From assembly GCF_003515075.1 (NCBI RefSeq), contig NZ_QWLV01000001.1, positions 434,001 to 498,000 of the forward strand: a stretch of 64,000 nucleotides of DNA, given 5' to 3'. The stretch is from Sphingomonas gilva (lineage in GTDB: Bacteria; Pseudomonadota; Alphaproteobacteria; Sphingomonadales; Sphingomonadaceae). The notes under the pieces are model-generated. The model did not search any database, had not been told where the DNA came from, and saw only the letters and a program-made list of their open reading frames with translations. This document shows positions 8,519-16,738 of the stretch, in pieces; position 1 is the first letter of the stretch; each line of letters opens with the position of its first letter. A program made the position numbers and the translations under genes.

Positions 8519-9277
8519 TTATCCGCCGGTGCTCGCCTGCGGCCCCTGCACCGATATTTCGCGAGGCGAGTAACCGTGGATCGCGAGCAGCGCTGCGATT
8601 TCGGTGCGCATCCGCTCGCGTTCGTGCGGCTCCATCCGCCCCAGCCGAGCGACGACCCGCAAGCCTTCCGCCAAGGCATGGATAGCGATCGACATGTTCG
8701 ATTTCGCGCCATCTGCCCGTTGCCGGTCGGCATGTGCCGGAAGTGAGGGCATTGTCCGCGCAGGTGGCAGAAGGGGCCGGCTCTTGCCGGGGTCGATCCC
8801 GGTGATCGCGGCGGCGGCGATGACCGTTTTTGCTCCGTCGACCAGTGGCGCAGGATCGGATGGCGCAGACCGGACACTGATGAGGGGCAGGGGCAGAACT
8901 GACCGGACGGATCTTTCGGCAATGCCCGCGAGCCGACCATTTCCGATCGGTGCTTCGATTTCCGCCGGCGCGGAGTCGAACTTCACTGACAGCGGCGATG
9001 TCGGCTGCGCCGCTTGATCGGCGCGAAGGGCGACCGCATCGCCAAAGAAGCCATGCTCATTGAAGCGTTCGGCCTGCAGCTGATCCAGCGCCTCCCGATC
9101 GAGCATTGCGGATGGCGGGCGCAAGCCTTCTCTTCCGGCGTGCTCCACCCCTTCGGCCGAGCGAGCGAGGCGGCGCGAGAAATCGTCGCCGGGTTCGCCG
9201 CGCTGCTCCGGCTGCGCGGGATCGCGACGGTCGCGGCTGACGGGAGACGCGGATGGATGCGCCACCGGGTTGGTCAT
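8519..9277 (-). CDS. Protein in fliK position, possible hook-length control protein
   Basis: This 252-residue protein lies between fliJ and flgD, which is where fliK (hook ruler and export switch) usually sits. It is rich in proline, arginine and alanine and probably disordered for most of its length, as FliK N-terminal regions are. The C-terminus (IHALAEGLRVVARLGRMEPH onward to SVQGPQASTGG) does not show the LxPxxLGxVxV pattern of the FliK C-terminal domain, so the assignment is positional only. The ATG at 9277 overlaps the fliJ stop by 4 nt and flgD follows after 11 nt. Confidence 0.7.
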   Translation of the reverse strand: MTNPVAHPSASPVSRDRRDPAQPEQRGEPGDDFSRRLARSAEGVEHAGREGLRPPSAMLDREALDQLQAERFNEHGFFGDAVALRADQAAQPTSPLSVKFDSAPAEIEAPIGNGRLAGIAERSVRSVLPLPLISVRSAPSDPAPLVDGAKTVIAAAAITGIDPGKSRPLLPPARTMPSLPAHADRQRADGAKSNMSIAIHALAEGLRVVARLGRMEPHERERMRTEIAALLAIHGYSPREISVQGPQASTGG

Positions 9278-9717
9278 GACCGGCTCCACCGTTGCACCGT
9301 GAGATCGGAGAGCGCGTCCAGCGCCAGCGCCTCGCGCTTGCGGGCGAGCACACGTTTGGACCTTGCAAGCAGGGCGTCGCTCTGGCGTGCATGGGCATCG
9401 CTCCGATGCCAGTCTTCCGCCCGCGCGCGCGATCGTTCCGCGGCCCGGCGAGCCTCTTCTTCCGCCCTTACCGTGTCGCTCATCCGAGCGTCCACCACCC
9501 TGGACAATGCGCGCGCCAAGGCCGGATCGAAGGCGCGTTGCACATGCGCCGCCCAATCGGCCACCGCTTCTCCAGTCGCCGCCTGCACCAGCTGCACCTT
9601 TTCCTGCGCAACGGCCTCGTCCCGGTTGGCATCCGCCAGAGCGCATTCGGCCGCGTATCGCCGCGCCTCATGGATCGAACGCAGCTCGGCGAGTGCTTTA
9701 TGGCGCGCGTTTCTCAT
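9274..9717 (-). CDS. fliJ: FliJ-like export chaperone
   Basis: FliJ is a coiled-coil protein that forms the central stalk of the FliI ATPase and links it to FlhA. This 147-residue product is almost entirely charged helix with long heptad stretches (RHKALAELRSIHEARRYAAE, EEEARRAAERSRARAEDW and RKREALALDALSDL), has no signal peptide, and lies directly after fliI with a 4-nt ATGA overlap. Sequence conservation in FliJ is low. The call rests on length, coiled-coil character and the fliH-fliI-fliJ order. Confidence 0.88.
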   Translation of the reverse strand: MRNARHKALAELRSIHEARRYAAECALADANRDEAVAQEKVQLVQAATGEAVADWAAHVQRAFDPALARALSRVVDARMSDTVRAEEEARRAAERSRARAEDWHRSDAHARQSDALLARSKRVLARKREALALDALSDLTVQRWSRS

Positions 9718-11036
9718 GCAGTCGGCCGCCGCATGAGGGCGGTCATCGCGGCGACGGTTGCAGAGAAATCGCTTGGCTGGTCCTGCGGTTGCTGGAGGAA
9801 CGCCATCAGTTTCGCGCGCATCGCGATCGCGCGATCGATCTCGGCATTCGATCCGCTTTTGTAGACGCCGCTTTCGATCATCACCCGCGATTCTTCGTAG
9901 ATGCCGAGCAGCGCCACCGCATCGCGCGCCGCGCCGGCATGTTCGGCCGCCATCAATCGCGCGGCCTGCCGGCTGATGCTGCGCGAAACGTCGATCGCCG
10001 GGAAATGGCCGCGCTCGGCGAGCGTGCGGGACAGGACGATGTGCCCGTCGAGCAGCGACTTCATGATCTCGACGATCGGATCGTCGACATCGTCGGTCTC
10101 GCTCAGCACGGTCATGATCGCGGTGATCGCGCCGCCGGAACGGGTCGCGCCGCAGCGTTCAACGATGCGGGGCAGGGCGCTGAACACATTGGGCGTGTAG
10201 GCCCTGACGGTCGGCGGCTCGCCTGCAGCGAGGCCGATCTCACGCAACGCCATCGCCATGCGGGTAATCGAATCGACGATCAGCACGACATGCTCGCCCT
10301 GGTCCCGCCAATATTCGGCAAGGCACAGCGCCTGGTTGACGCTGCGCGCACGCAAGGCGGCGCTTTCGTCGGAAGTCGCCGCGATCATGGTGTAGCGATC
10401 CGGCTTCGGGCCGGCCGACAAGGCCCGCCATATCGCCTCGACCTCGCGGCCGCGCTCGCCCACCAGACAGACGATGCAGCGGTCGCACGACGCCTGCAGC
10501 GCCAGCTGTTCGACCAGGCTGGTCTTGCCGACGCCGCTTGCGGCGAAGATGCCGATGCGCTGCCCCTCAGCGAGCGTGAGCAACCCGTCGATCGCTTTCA
10601 GGCCGGTGGCCATGACGCGCGACGAGGCGCCGCGGTCGAGTGGGCCGGGAACGGTGCCGTCGATGGGGCTCATCGCCGAGGCGATGATCTCTCTCCTGCC
10701 GTCGAACGGCTGGCCCATGCCGTCGACCGCGCGGCCGGCAAACCGATGTCCGACCGGCGCCGACGCGTTTCGCGATATGGGGACCACGCGCGCGCCCAGC
10801 GGCACCGCGCGGTTCTGCCGCAGCGGGACGAGAATGAGCCGCCCATCGTCCACACCGGCGACCTGCGTCAGGATGGACTCGTGGGAGGCGTTCGCATCGA
10901 CCTCGCAGATGTCGCCCACCAGGCAAGCCGGTCCTGTCGCTTCGAAATGGCCCTGCGCGACCTTGCGCACGAAGCCGTGCGGCCGATCGAGCGAAAGCGC
11001 GTCGAGCCGTTCGACAAAGGGGTGGGCGGCGCTCAT
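9714..11036 (-). CDS. fliI: Flagellar export ATPase FliI
   Basis: FliI is the F1-beta-like hexameric ATPase that unfolds and feeds export substrates to the gate. The 440-residue sequence has Walker A in GIFAASGVGKTS (about residues 162-173), Walker B in HVVLIVDSITRMA (about 248-260), and the T3SS ATPase signature region around SGGAITAIMTVLSETDDVDD with DGHIVLSRTLAERGHFPAID. The start at 11036 overlaps the fliH stop (ATGA). The frame extends upstream without a better start. It works with FliH and FliJ encoded on either side. Confidence 0.97.
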   Translation of the reverse strand: MSAAHPFVERLDALSLDRPHGFVRKVAQGHFEATGPACLVGDICEVDANASHESILTQVAGVDDGRLILVPLRQNRAVPLGARVVPISRNASAPVGHRFAGRAVDGMGQPFDGRREIIASAMSPIDGTVPGPLDRGASSRVMATGLKAIDGLLTLAEGQRIGIFAASGVGKTSLVEQLALQASCDRCIVCLVGERGREVEAIWRALSAGPKPDRYTMIAATSDESAALRARSVNQALCLAEYWRDQGEHVVLIVDSITRMAMALREIGLAAGEPPTVRAYTPNVFSALPRIVERCGATRSGGAITAIMTVLSETDDVDDPIVEIMKSLLDGHIVLSRTLAERGHFPAIDVSRSISRQAARLMAAEHAGAARDAVALLGIYEESRVMIESGVYKSGSNAEIDRAIAMRAKLMAFLQQPQDQPSDFSATVAAMTALMRRPTA

Positions 11037-11674
11037 GCTGTCGCCTGTCCGGCAAGCTCGTCGAGCACCGCGGCGACCTGTTCCCACCGCTCGCGCACCG
11101 ACAGGTCGAGATGGCCAAGCTTCAGATCGATGCGGCAGCTTCCGGCCGGAAGCCTTTCGTCGACGGCGATGGTCGAGACGCTGGTGAACGTGCGGGCCAG
11201 CCGATCGAGATCGGCCGCGTTCCCGAAGTCCTTCGCGGCGACGTGGACCGCAATAGCGCAGCCGGCACGCAGTTCGCGGAGTTGGCGCGCCAGCATCGCC
11301 TCAACGATCGCTGCCCGATCGCCGATGCCGTCGAACATCTTGTCGAGCGCTTTGCGCGCGAGCAGGGCCGCCAGGCCGTCGATCGCCTCCAGCTTGCGCG
11401 AAAAGGCGACTATCGCTTCTTCGATTCCCGAGCCCAGCGCTTCGGTTCGATCGGACTCGCGGTCGGCGGCGTGCTTCAGCCCCTCCTCATAGGCTGCCCG
11501 CGCCGCCTCTTCGGCATCCTCGCCCGCGCGGCGCAGCGCATCGCGCAGCGTGTCGATCTCGGCAACCAAGGCCGCGCGTTCGTGATCGATGGGATCGGCC
11601 GGAGGCTCGGGCTCGATCCAAGAGATACGCATGGCGCGATCGGTGAGAGCGCCTCGTTTGATGATCGCGCTCAT
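11033..11674 (-). CDS. fliH: FliH, negative regulator/stator of FliI
   Basis: FliH (SctL family) binds FliI, keeps it inactive in the cytoplasm and docks it to FliN. The 213 residues show a helical Glu/Ala-rich N-terminal half (LVAEIDTLRDALRRAGEDAE, AYEEGLKHAADRESD) and a C-terminal domain with LPAGSCRIDLKLGHLDLSV and RERWEQVAAVLDEL, resembling the FliH C-terminal domain. It overlaps both neighbours by 4 nt. Assignment combines sequence character with the order ahead of fliI. Confidence 0.9.
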   Translation of the reverse strand: MSAIIKRGALTDRAMRISWIEPEPPADPIDHERAALVAEIDTLRDALRRAGEDAEEAARAAYEEGLKHAADRESDRTEALGSGIEEAIVAFSRKLEAIDGLAALLARKALDKMFDGIGDRAAIVEAMLARQLRELRAGCAIAVHVAAKDFGNAADLDRLARTFTSVSTIAVDERLPAGSCRIDLKLGHLDLSVRERWEQVAAVLDELAGQATA

Positions 11675-12024
11675 GCGGAAAGCCGTTTTCGGACAGCGCC
11701 GCCGATCACATCGAGCAGCGATCCGCCCCGCCGCACTGCAGGTTCCCAGGCTCCCTCCGAACGTCCAGCCATAACTCCCAGCAACGTCTCCCGCGTCGCA
11801 GCGGTCATGTTCGAGGGCTCGCTATCCGATGATGCGGCTGCGATCCGTTCGACGAGAGCGTCACTATAGAGATTCATGCCCCCGGTCGGTGGGCTCAATC
11901 GCAACAGGTGCTCGATGCGGGCGCGTTCCCCCATGGTCAACCGTCGGAGGATGGCGCGGCGGTCCGGTTCGCCAATCGAGCGCAGATCGCCAATCAGCGC
12001 CTCCAGCGACTCAGCGGGCGGCAT
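11671..12024 (-). CDS. Unrecognised 117-residue protein in the expected fliG position
   Basis: fliG normally follows fliF and precedes fliH, but this gene is only 117 residues and I cannot match it to FliG. The N-terminal part is helical and charged (ALIGDLRSIGEPDRRAILR, then GERARIEHLLRLSPP). The rest is low-complexity and polar, ending in LLDVIGGAVRKRLSA. The FliG middle EHPQTIA-like motif and the C-terminal torque helix are absent. It overlaps fliF by 14 bases and fliH by 4, so it is translated with them. It could be an adaptor, a greatly reduced FliG-like piece, or an unrelated accessory protein. Confidence 0.75.
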   Translation of the reverse strand: MPPAESLEALIGDLRSIGEPDRRAILRRLTMGERARIEHLLRLSPPTGGMNLYSDALVERIAAASSDSEPSNMTAATRETLLGVMAGRSEGAWEPAVRRGGSLLDVIGGAVRKRLSA

Positions 12025-13264
12025 CTGCGTCTTCCCCGGCGAGGTTCAGCCGGTTGCGCAGCTGATCGGCGAAGCTGTCATGCTCATCCCGGCTGAGCAT
12101 CTCGCGACGGGCGAACGGCCGAAACACCAAGATGGCCGCTGCCGCGACAAGAGCTGCGATTATCCAGAACCAAGATGTCGGAAGCTGCCAATCGGCGGCG
12201 GGAGCCGGCGGGGCAGGCGAGGCAACGCTCTCATCGAGGCGCGCCATGCGACGCGGCGGCGCTGCGCCGTCATCAGCCAAGCCGATTTCAAAGGACAAGC
12301 CGTCTCCCTTGGTGGGATCGAAGACCACCGCTTCGTTGATGGCTGCCCGCGCCACCTGCTGGTCTTCCTCGTTCAGCGGCGCCGAACTGCCGAACCGGAT
12401 ATCGAGCCCGAAATCGCGGCCGGCGCCCGCCTCTCGCACGCCGTCGACATCGTCCTCCGTCCCGGGCACGCCTGCAAGGGTGCCGGGCACGATCCGCACG
12501 GTGATCGAGAATTGCAACCCCGGTATCGCTCGGCTGACGGCGCCGCGGATTCGCGCGCGGTAATAGAGTGCGGCCGCGCGATCCTCTTCCGATACCGCCG
12601 AAACGCCGGAGTCGTCCGGCGCGGAACTGATCACAGCTCCCAATTCGTCGAGCACAACCACCTGCCGCTCCGGAAGATCCGGAACCGCGGCGGCGACGAG
12701 CCGCTGGATTCCCGTAACACGCGCATCGACGAGCTGGCGGCCGTCCTTCATCGCGATGGTCACCGCCGCCTTAGGCTGGCTGCGTTCGCCCCGGAACAGG
12801 GCGCGCTCGGGAATGGCGAGGTGGACACGCGCGGACTCCACGCCGTCCATCATCATGATCGTGCGCACGAGCTCGCCCTGAAGCGCGCGTTGATAGTTGA
12901 TCTTCTGCGCGAAGTTGGTGAGGCCCATGTCCGATTCGTTGAACAGTTCAAACCCTACCAACCCCTTCGCGCCAGCCTCTGACCCGGCAATGGCGAGCCG
13001 GCTGGTGTCGCTTTCGTCCTCCGGCACCAGGATCGTCGTGCCATTATCGCGCAAGCGGTAGGCGATGCCGCGGGCATCGAGCTCGGCCACGATCGCGGCT
13101 GCGTCGGCGGCGCGCAGATCGGCGTAGAGGACGCGGTACTCGGGCCGCAGGAACAGCATGTAGGCGAGCGCGAGGATCGCCAGCAGGATCGCGAACACGC
13201 CTGCGACGATGATCAACTGACGTCTTTGGAAGGGCGGACCGGCCGAGGTGTTGGTCTCCGACAT
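12011..13264 (-). CDS. fliF: FliF, flagellar MS-ring protein
   Basis: FliF forms the MS-ring in the inner membrane, the base on which the motor is built. This 417-residue form has two membrane helices (LIIVAGVFAILLAILALAYM at about 16-35 and FWIIAALVAAAAILVFRPF at about 367-385) and a periplasmic region with the ring-building motifs FNESDMGLTNFAQKINYQRA and LEGEL-like ALQGELVRTIMMMDGVESAR. It is shorter than the usual 540-570 residues. The cytoplasmic C-terminal tail after the second helix is only about 30 residues, where FliG would normally bind. The ATG at 13264 is 7 nt after fliE. Confidence 0.96.
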   Translation of the reverse strand: MSETNTSAGPPFQRRQLIIVAGVFAILLAILALAYMLFLRPEYRVLYADLRAADAAAIVAELDARGIAYRLRDNGTTILVPEDESDTSRLAIAGSEAGAKGLVGFELFNESDMGLTNFAQKINYQRALQGELVRTIMMMDGVESARVHLAIPERALFRGERSQPKAAVTIAMKDGRQLVDARVTGIQRLVAAAVPDLPERQVVVLDELGAVISSAPDDSGVSAVSEEDRAAALYYRARIRGAVSRAIPGLQFSITVRIVPGTLAGVPGTEDDVDGVREAGAGRDFGLDIRFGSSAPLNEEDQQVARAAINEAVVFDPTKGDGLSFEIGLADDGAAPPRRMARLDESVASPAPPAPAADWQLPTSWFWIIAALVAAAAILVFRPFARREMLSRDEHDSFADQLRNRLNLAGEDADAAR

Positions 13265-13271
13265 CGCAAGA

Positions 13272-13592
13272 TCAGATCTGCATGTTCATGAGTTCGCGAT
13301 ATCCCTCGACCAGGCGCGTGCGGACCTGCATCGCGAGTTCCACGGCGAGCCGCGCCTCCTCGAGCGCCATCGTGACCTGATGGACGGGCACCGTGTCATC
13401 GACCGCGAACTGCCGAACCAGCGCGTCCGCCTTGTCGATCCGCGCGTCGACGCGCTGGAGCCCTTGCATGATCATGTCGCCGAAGCTCGCCGACGGCGCT
13501 TGAGGGGCCGGATTGATATGCGGCTGAAGCGCTACATATTCGGAGCCCGTCATTTGCGCTGCGGCGACCGCCTCGATGCCGGCTACGCTCAC
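13272..13592 (-). CDS. fliE: FliE, MS-ring/rod adaptor
   Basis: FliE joins the MS-ring to the proximal rod and is the first substrate of the export gate. The 106 residues end with the family motif VHQVTMALEEARLAVELAMQ followed by VRTRLVEGYRELMNMQI, and the middle has FGDMIMQGLQRVDARIDKAD. The GTG start at 13592 overlaps the flgC stop by 4 nt. The order flgB-flgC-fliE-fliF is the common arrangement. Confidence 0.95.
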   Translation of the reverse strand: MSVAGIEAVAAAQMTGSEYVALQPHINPAPQAPSASFGDMIMQGLQRVDARIDKADALVRQFAVDDTVPVHQVTMALEEARLAVELAMQVRTRLVEGYRELMNMQI

Positions 13593-14011
13593 TTCCCCAG
13601 CTCCAGCGCGCGGGCGTACATCTGCTGGGCGATCGTCAGCGCTGTGAGGTTGGCCTCGTAGACGCGCGACGTCTTGATCAGCAGCGTCATCTGGGCGGCG
13701 TGGTCGATGTCTGGATAGGTCACGAAGCCATCGGCATCGGCATGTGGATGGCCGGGCTCGTGAACTCGCCGCACGCCGCCGGGAATGGCTTCGAGTCCCA
13801 GCACTTCAACCCCGGTCGGGCGCGACGGCATCCCCTTATCACGCACCGCATCGGCGAAGCTCACCTTCGGCCCGGTAATCAGCTGCGAAGGACGGTACGG
13901 ATCGCCCGAGGCGGTGCGCGTCGTGTTCATGTTGGCGAGGTTTTGCGCGATGACCTGAAGGCGCTGCCATTCGACGTCGAGGCCGGTCCGGCTGATCTGT
14001 GCCGCTTGCAT
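13589..14011 (-). CDS. flgC: Proximal rod protein FlgC
   Basis: FlgC is one of the proximal rod proteins. The 140-residue sequence shows the N-terminal rod motif (SRTGLDVEWQRLQVIAQNLA, NMNTTRT), the family YRPSQLI segment, and the C-terminal helix with YEANLTALTIAQQMYARALE. The PHADADGFVTYPDID block is typical for FlgC. The ATG at 14011 is 2 nt after the flgB stop. A GTG two codons upstream at 14017 is an alternative that would overlap flgB. Confidence 0.95.
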   Translation of the reverse strand: MQAAQISRTGLDVEWQRLQVIAQNLANMNTTRTASGDPYRPSQLITGPKVSFADAVRDKGMPSRPTGVEVLGLEAIPGGVRRVHEPGHPHADADGFVTYPDIDHAAQMTLLIKTSRVYEANLTALTIAQQMYARALELGK

Positions 14012-14013
14012 CG

Positions 14014-14358
14014 TCACTGGCCTCCCGAGACGGCGGTTCTGGAGATGTGCATCTGCCGGCCCAGCACATCGAGCAGCGCGGCGAACCGTCCGGCCGTCTG
14101 CGATGCGGTGGCGAGCTCCAGATCGAGCCGCAGCTCGGATGCGATCGGCGACGTGGGCGCATAGTCCATTCGCGGCTCCACCAGCGCGATTGCCGCCGCG
14201 CCCCTCTCGGCGGCCGCCTTCAATCTGTCTTCGAAGCTGACGCCAACGGGGCGGTAATGGGCCGAATTCGCGTTCGCGATATTCTGCGCGGTGACCGCGG
14301 AGCGCATCGCCAGGCAATCGAGCGCCTTCGAAATCAGTGCTATTGAAACGGTATCCAT
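14014..14358 (-). CDS. flgB: Proximal rod protein FlgB
   Basis: FlgB forms the part of the rod nearest the MS-ring. The 114 residues contain the rod N-terminal motif (MRSAVTAQNIANANSAHYRP, VGVSFEDRL) and a helical C-terminal segment (GRFAALLDVLGRQMHISRTA). It is shorter than enteric FlgB (about 138 residues). It lies 10 nt downstream of flgI and 2 nt upstream of flgC. Confidence 0.93.
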   Translation of the reverse strand: MDTVSIALISKALDCLAMRSAVTAQNIANANSAHYRPVGVSFEDRLKAAAERGAAAIALVEPRMDYAPTSPIASELRLDLELATASQTAGRFAALLDVLGRQMHISRTAVSGGQ

Positions 14359-14368
14359 CGACCGGTCC

Positions 14369-15490
14369 CTATTTCACGATGATGTCGGCATGGAGCGCGC
14401 CTGCGGTCTTCATCGCCTGAAGGATGCTGATCGTCCTGCGCGTATCGACGCGCGCCTGGGACAGCCCCTGCACGAGATCGGCGATGGTGCTGCTGGGGAA
14501 GCGGAACGCGACATCCTCCGATCCCTGATCCACCTCCAATGTGGTGTTCGTAACCACCAGGCTGCGTACGTCGCTGGCAAAGCCTGATATGAAGCTCGGT
14601 TGGGACGCGATCTTGTCCGCGGTGATCGTCACCTTGATGTCGCCTTGCGCGATGACGACGCTGGAGATCGTGACATCTCCGCCGGCGACCACCGTGCCGG
14701 TGCGTTCGTTGATCACGACTCGCGGGGTGGCGTCGGGCTGGATCGTCATATTCTCGAGCGCGGACATGAACGGAGCGAGCCCGGCCGCATTGCCCGCGAA
14801 GCGGATTTGCACCTCATCAGCGTTCTTCACCGACGCGACACCGAGGCCGAAGCGCGCGCTGATCCGGTCCGCGATGCGCTGCGCCGTGGTGAAGCTGGGA
14901 TCGTCGAGCAGGAAGGAGAGCTGCCCGTCGTTATTCAGAATGGCGGCATCGACCGAGGCCTCGATCGTCGCGCCGGCCTGCAGGATCGCGGTGGTCGGAT
15001 AGTTGCGCTGCTGCTGGTTCAGCTCGCTTTCGAAATTATAGCCTCCGACGACCAACGGACCTTGCGCGAGCGCATAGGTCTGCTGGTCGGGCCCGAGCAG
15101 CGGGGTCATGATCAGCGTGCCGCCGGCCAGGCTGCGCGCGTCGCCCACCGACGACACGGTCACGTCGATCCGGTCGCCGATATTCGCCGAGGCCGGCAGC
15201 ACCGCGGTCACCAACACCACCGCGACGTTCCGGCTGCTGATCTGTTCATCGGTCACCGTCGTGCCGAGACGGCTGAGGACGTTGCGCAGCGCCTGACGGG
15301 TGACCGCGCTTCGGCGCGTATCGCCCGATCCGGCCAGCCCCGTAACCAGCCCGTAACCGATCAATGCATTGTCGCGCCACCCTTCGAATCGGCCCAGTCC
15401 CTTGATCGGCACCTGCTGCGCCATCGCCGATACGCGTGGCGTGACCAGCATGAGCGCGGCGATCCCCAAAGCGAGACTGCGCGCCATCAC
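14369..15490 (-). CDS. flgI: FlgI, flagellar P-ring protein
   Basis: FlgI builds the periplasmic P-ring around the rod at the peptidoglycan layer. The 373-residue protein has a Sec signal (LALGIAALMLVTPRVSAMAQ) and the strongly conserved body: LIGYGLVTGLAGSGDTRRS, AVVLVTAVLPASANIGDRID, LAGGTLIMTPLLGPDQQTYA, and a C-terminal VQGLSQARVDTRRTISILQA with MKTAGALHADIIVK. The GTG at 15490 overlaps the flgH stop by 4 nt; the next codon is ATG. Presence of P- and L-ring genes indicates a Gram-negative envelope-spanning flagellum. Confidence 0.96.
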   Translation of the reverse strand: MMARSLALGIAALMLVTPRVSAMAQQVPIKGLGRFEGWRDNALIGYGLVTGLAGSGDTRRSAVTRQALRNVLSRLGTTVTDEQISSRNVAVVLVTAVLPASANIGDRIDVTVSSVGDARSLAGGTLIMTPLLGPDQQTYALAQGPLVVGGYNFESELNQQQRNYPTTAILQAGATIEASVDAAILNNDGQLSFLLDDPSFTTAQRIADRISARFGLGVASVKNADEVQIRFAGNAAGLAPFMSALENMTIQPDATPRVVINERTGTVVAGGDVTISSVVIAQGDIKVTITADKIASQPSFISGFASDVRSLVVTNTTLEVDQGSEDVAFRFPSSTIADLVQGLSQARVDTRRTISILQAMKTAGALHADIIVK

Positions 15491-16065
15491 GCCAGGCCGA
15501 GAAAGCTGAAGATGCGATTGATCAGGCCGGGCTTGGCGCTGCGGGAGACGAAGCCCTTGCCGTCATAGTTGATCTCAGCGTCGGCGATCCGGCTGGAAAG
15601 GATGCGGTTGTCGGCGGTGATGTCGGCCGACCGGATGCGCCCGCGGACGCCGATGTCGCTCAGCTCGCCGTTGACGCGCATCTTCTGCTGGCCACGAATG
15701 ATATAGTCGCCATTGGGCAGCACGGCTTCCACGGTAACGCTGATCTGGGTCACCAATCGCTCGCTCCGCCGGACTTCGCCGCGGCCGTTGTAGCTGCCGC
15801 CGAAGCTCAGATCGCCGCCTTCGTCGATTGGCCCCGCACGCAGCGACCCGCCGATCGAACTGGTCTTGCGCGATCCGTTTTCAGCGACGTTAGACGCCTC
15901 GGCGGATTGGTAGACGACGACCGTCAGCAGATCGCCGACTTGCGAGGCGCGGCGATCGGCGCTCATCGCCGCCCAGTTGCCCTTCTTGTAGAGATCCTCC
16001 GCCGCGCCGGGAGCGCCGTGAACGAGCGCCATGGCCGTCAGCGATGTCAGACCCATTCTAGTCAT
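15487..16065 (-). CDS. flgH: FlgH, flagellar L-ring protein without a lipobox
   Basis: FlgH forms the outer-membrane L-ring. The 192-residue product matches the family in DRRASQVGDLLTVVVYQSAE, SVTVEAVLPNGDYIIRGQQK and IRSADITADNRILSSRIADA, ending in RIFSFLGLA. Classical FlgH is a lipoprotein whose signal ends in an L-x-G-C lipobox. Here the N-terminus (MTRMGLTSLTAMALVHGAPG) has a weak signal-like stretch and no cysteine. The start at 16065 overlaps flgA by 8 bases; an ATG at 16056 would leave an even shorter signal. An upstream in-frame extension through flgA does not supply a lipobox. Confidence 0.92.
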   Translation of the reverse strand: MTRMGLTSLTAMALVHGAPGAAEDLYKKGNWAAMSADRRASQVGDLLTVVVYQSAEASNVAENGSRKTSSIGGSLRAGPIDEGGDLSFGGSYNGRGEVRRSERLVTQISVTVEAVLPNGDYIIRGQQKMRVNGELSDIGVRGRIRSADITADNRILSSRIADAEINYDGKGFVSRSAKPGLINRIFSFLGLA

Positions 16066-16735
16066 CAGATGTGTCCTGCTCTTGTGCGATCGCCAACGAG
16101 ACCGCGAAGATCGTTCCTTCGGCGTCCTGCACAAACATGCGCTGGCCGTTTCGGCCTGGCTGCACGGCCGTCACCTTTCGTTCGATCACCGCCGGTCCGG
16201 CAACGGACCGGAGCGTCAGCGTGGCGCCCGGAGCGACATCGACGCCAGGCACCGGCGCCACCGGGCCCAGATAGCGCCCCGCCGGGATCGCTTCGGCAGC
16301 GAATATCAGCCCATTTGCGCGATCGAAGCCGAGCCGCGCCCGATCATCATCGCCGCAGGCGGCAGCTGACAGGTCGCTCGACGCCAGCAGCTCTCCCTTC
16401 GCAAGCGGTCGCGCCGCGCGGTAACACGCCGCAGCAGTCTTCGCGCTGCCGCCTGCCGCTCGAACCGACACGGTGCGCACGCCGTCGAGCGCGGCCGCCG
16501 CAACCCCCGGCACTCGGCGGCGGATCAGGTCGGCGAGCGCAGGCCCACTAAAGGTCCGATACTCTCCCGGCTGAAGTCGGGCGACGGCCATAGCGCGCGT
16601 TTCGGCAGGCAGTTCGGCATCGGACAGAAGATCGCCGACGGTCAGGATGGGCGCGCTTACGGAAATCTCAGGCGGCAGTGTTCGATCGGGGACGCCGGTT
16701 GCTGCCAGCATGGCGGATGCGATCAATGGTGCCAT
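16058..16735 (-). CDS. flgA: FlgA, P-ring assembly chaperone
   Basis: FlgA is a periplasmic chaperone for P-ring formation. The 225 residues have a short signal-like N-terminus and a C-terminal SAF-type domain: ARPLAKGELLASSDLSAAAC, then AEAIPAGRYLGPVAPVPGVD, VAPGATLTLRSVAGPAVIER and GQRMFVQDAEGTIFAVSL. Two cysteines (in AAACY and SAAACGDD) could pair. It lies 3 nt after flgG and overlaps flgH by 8 nt. Sequence conservation is moderate, but the order and SAF domain make the call firm. Confidence 0.92.
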   Translation of the reverse strand: MAPLIASAMLAATGVPDRTLPPEISVSAPILTVGDLLSDAELPAETRAMAVARLQPGEYRTFSGPALADLIRRRVPGVAAAALDGVRTVSVRAAGGSAKTAAACYRAARPLAKGELLASSDLSAAACGDDDRARLGFDRANGLIFAAEAIPAGRYLGPVAPVPGVDVAPGATLTLRSVAGPAVIERKVTAVQPGRNGQRMFVQDAEGTIFAVSLAIAQEQDTSDD

Positions 16736-16738
16736 GGC

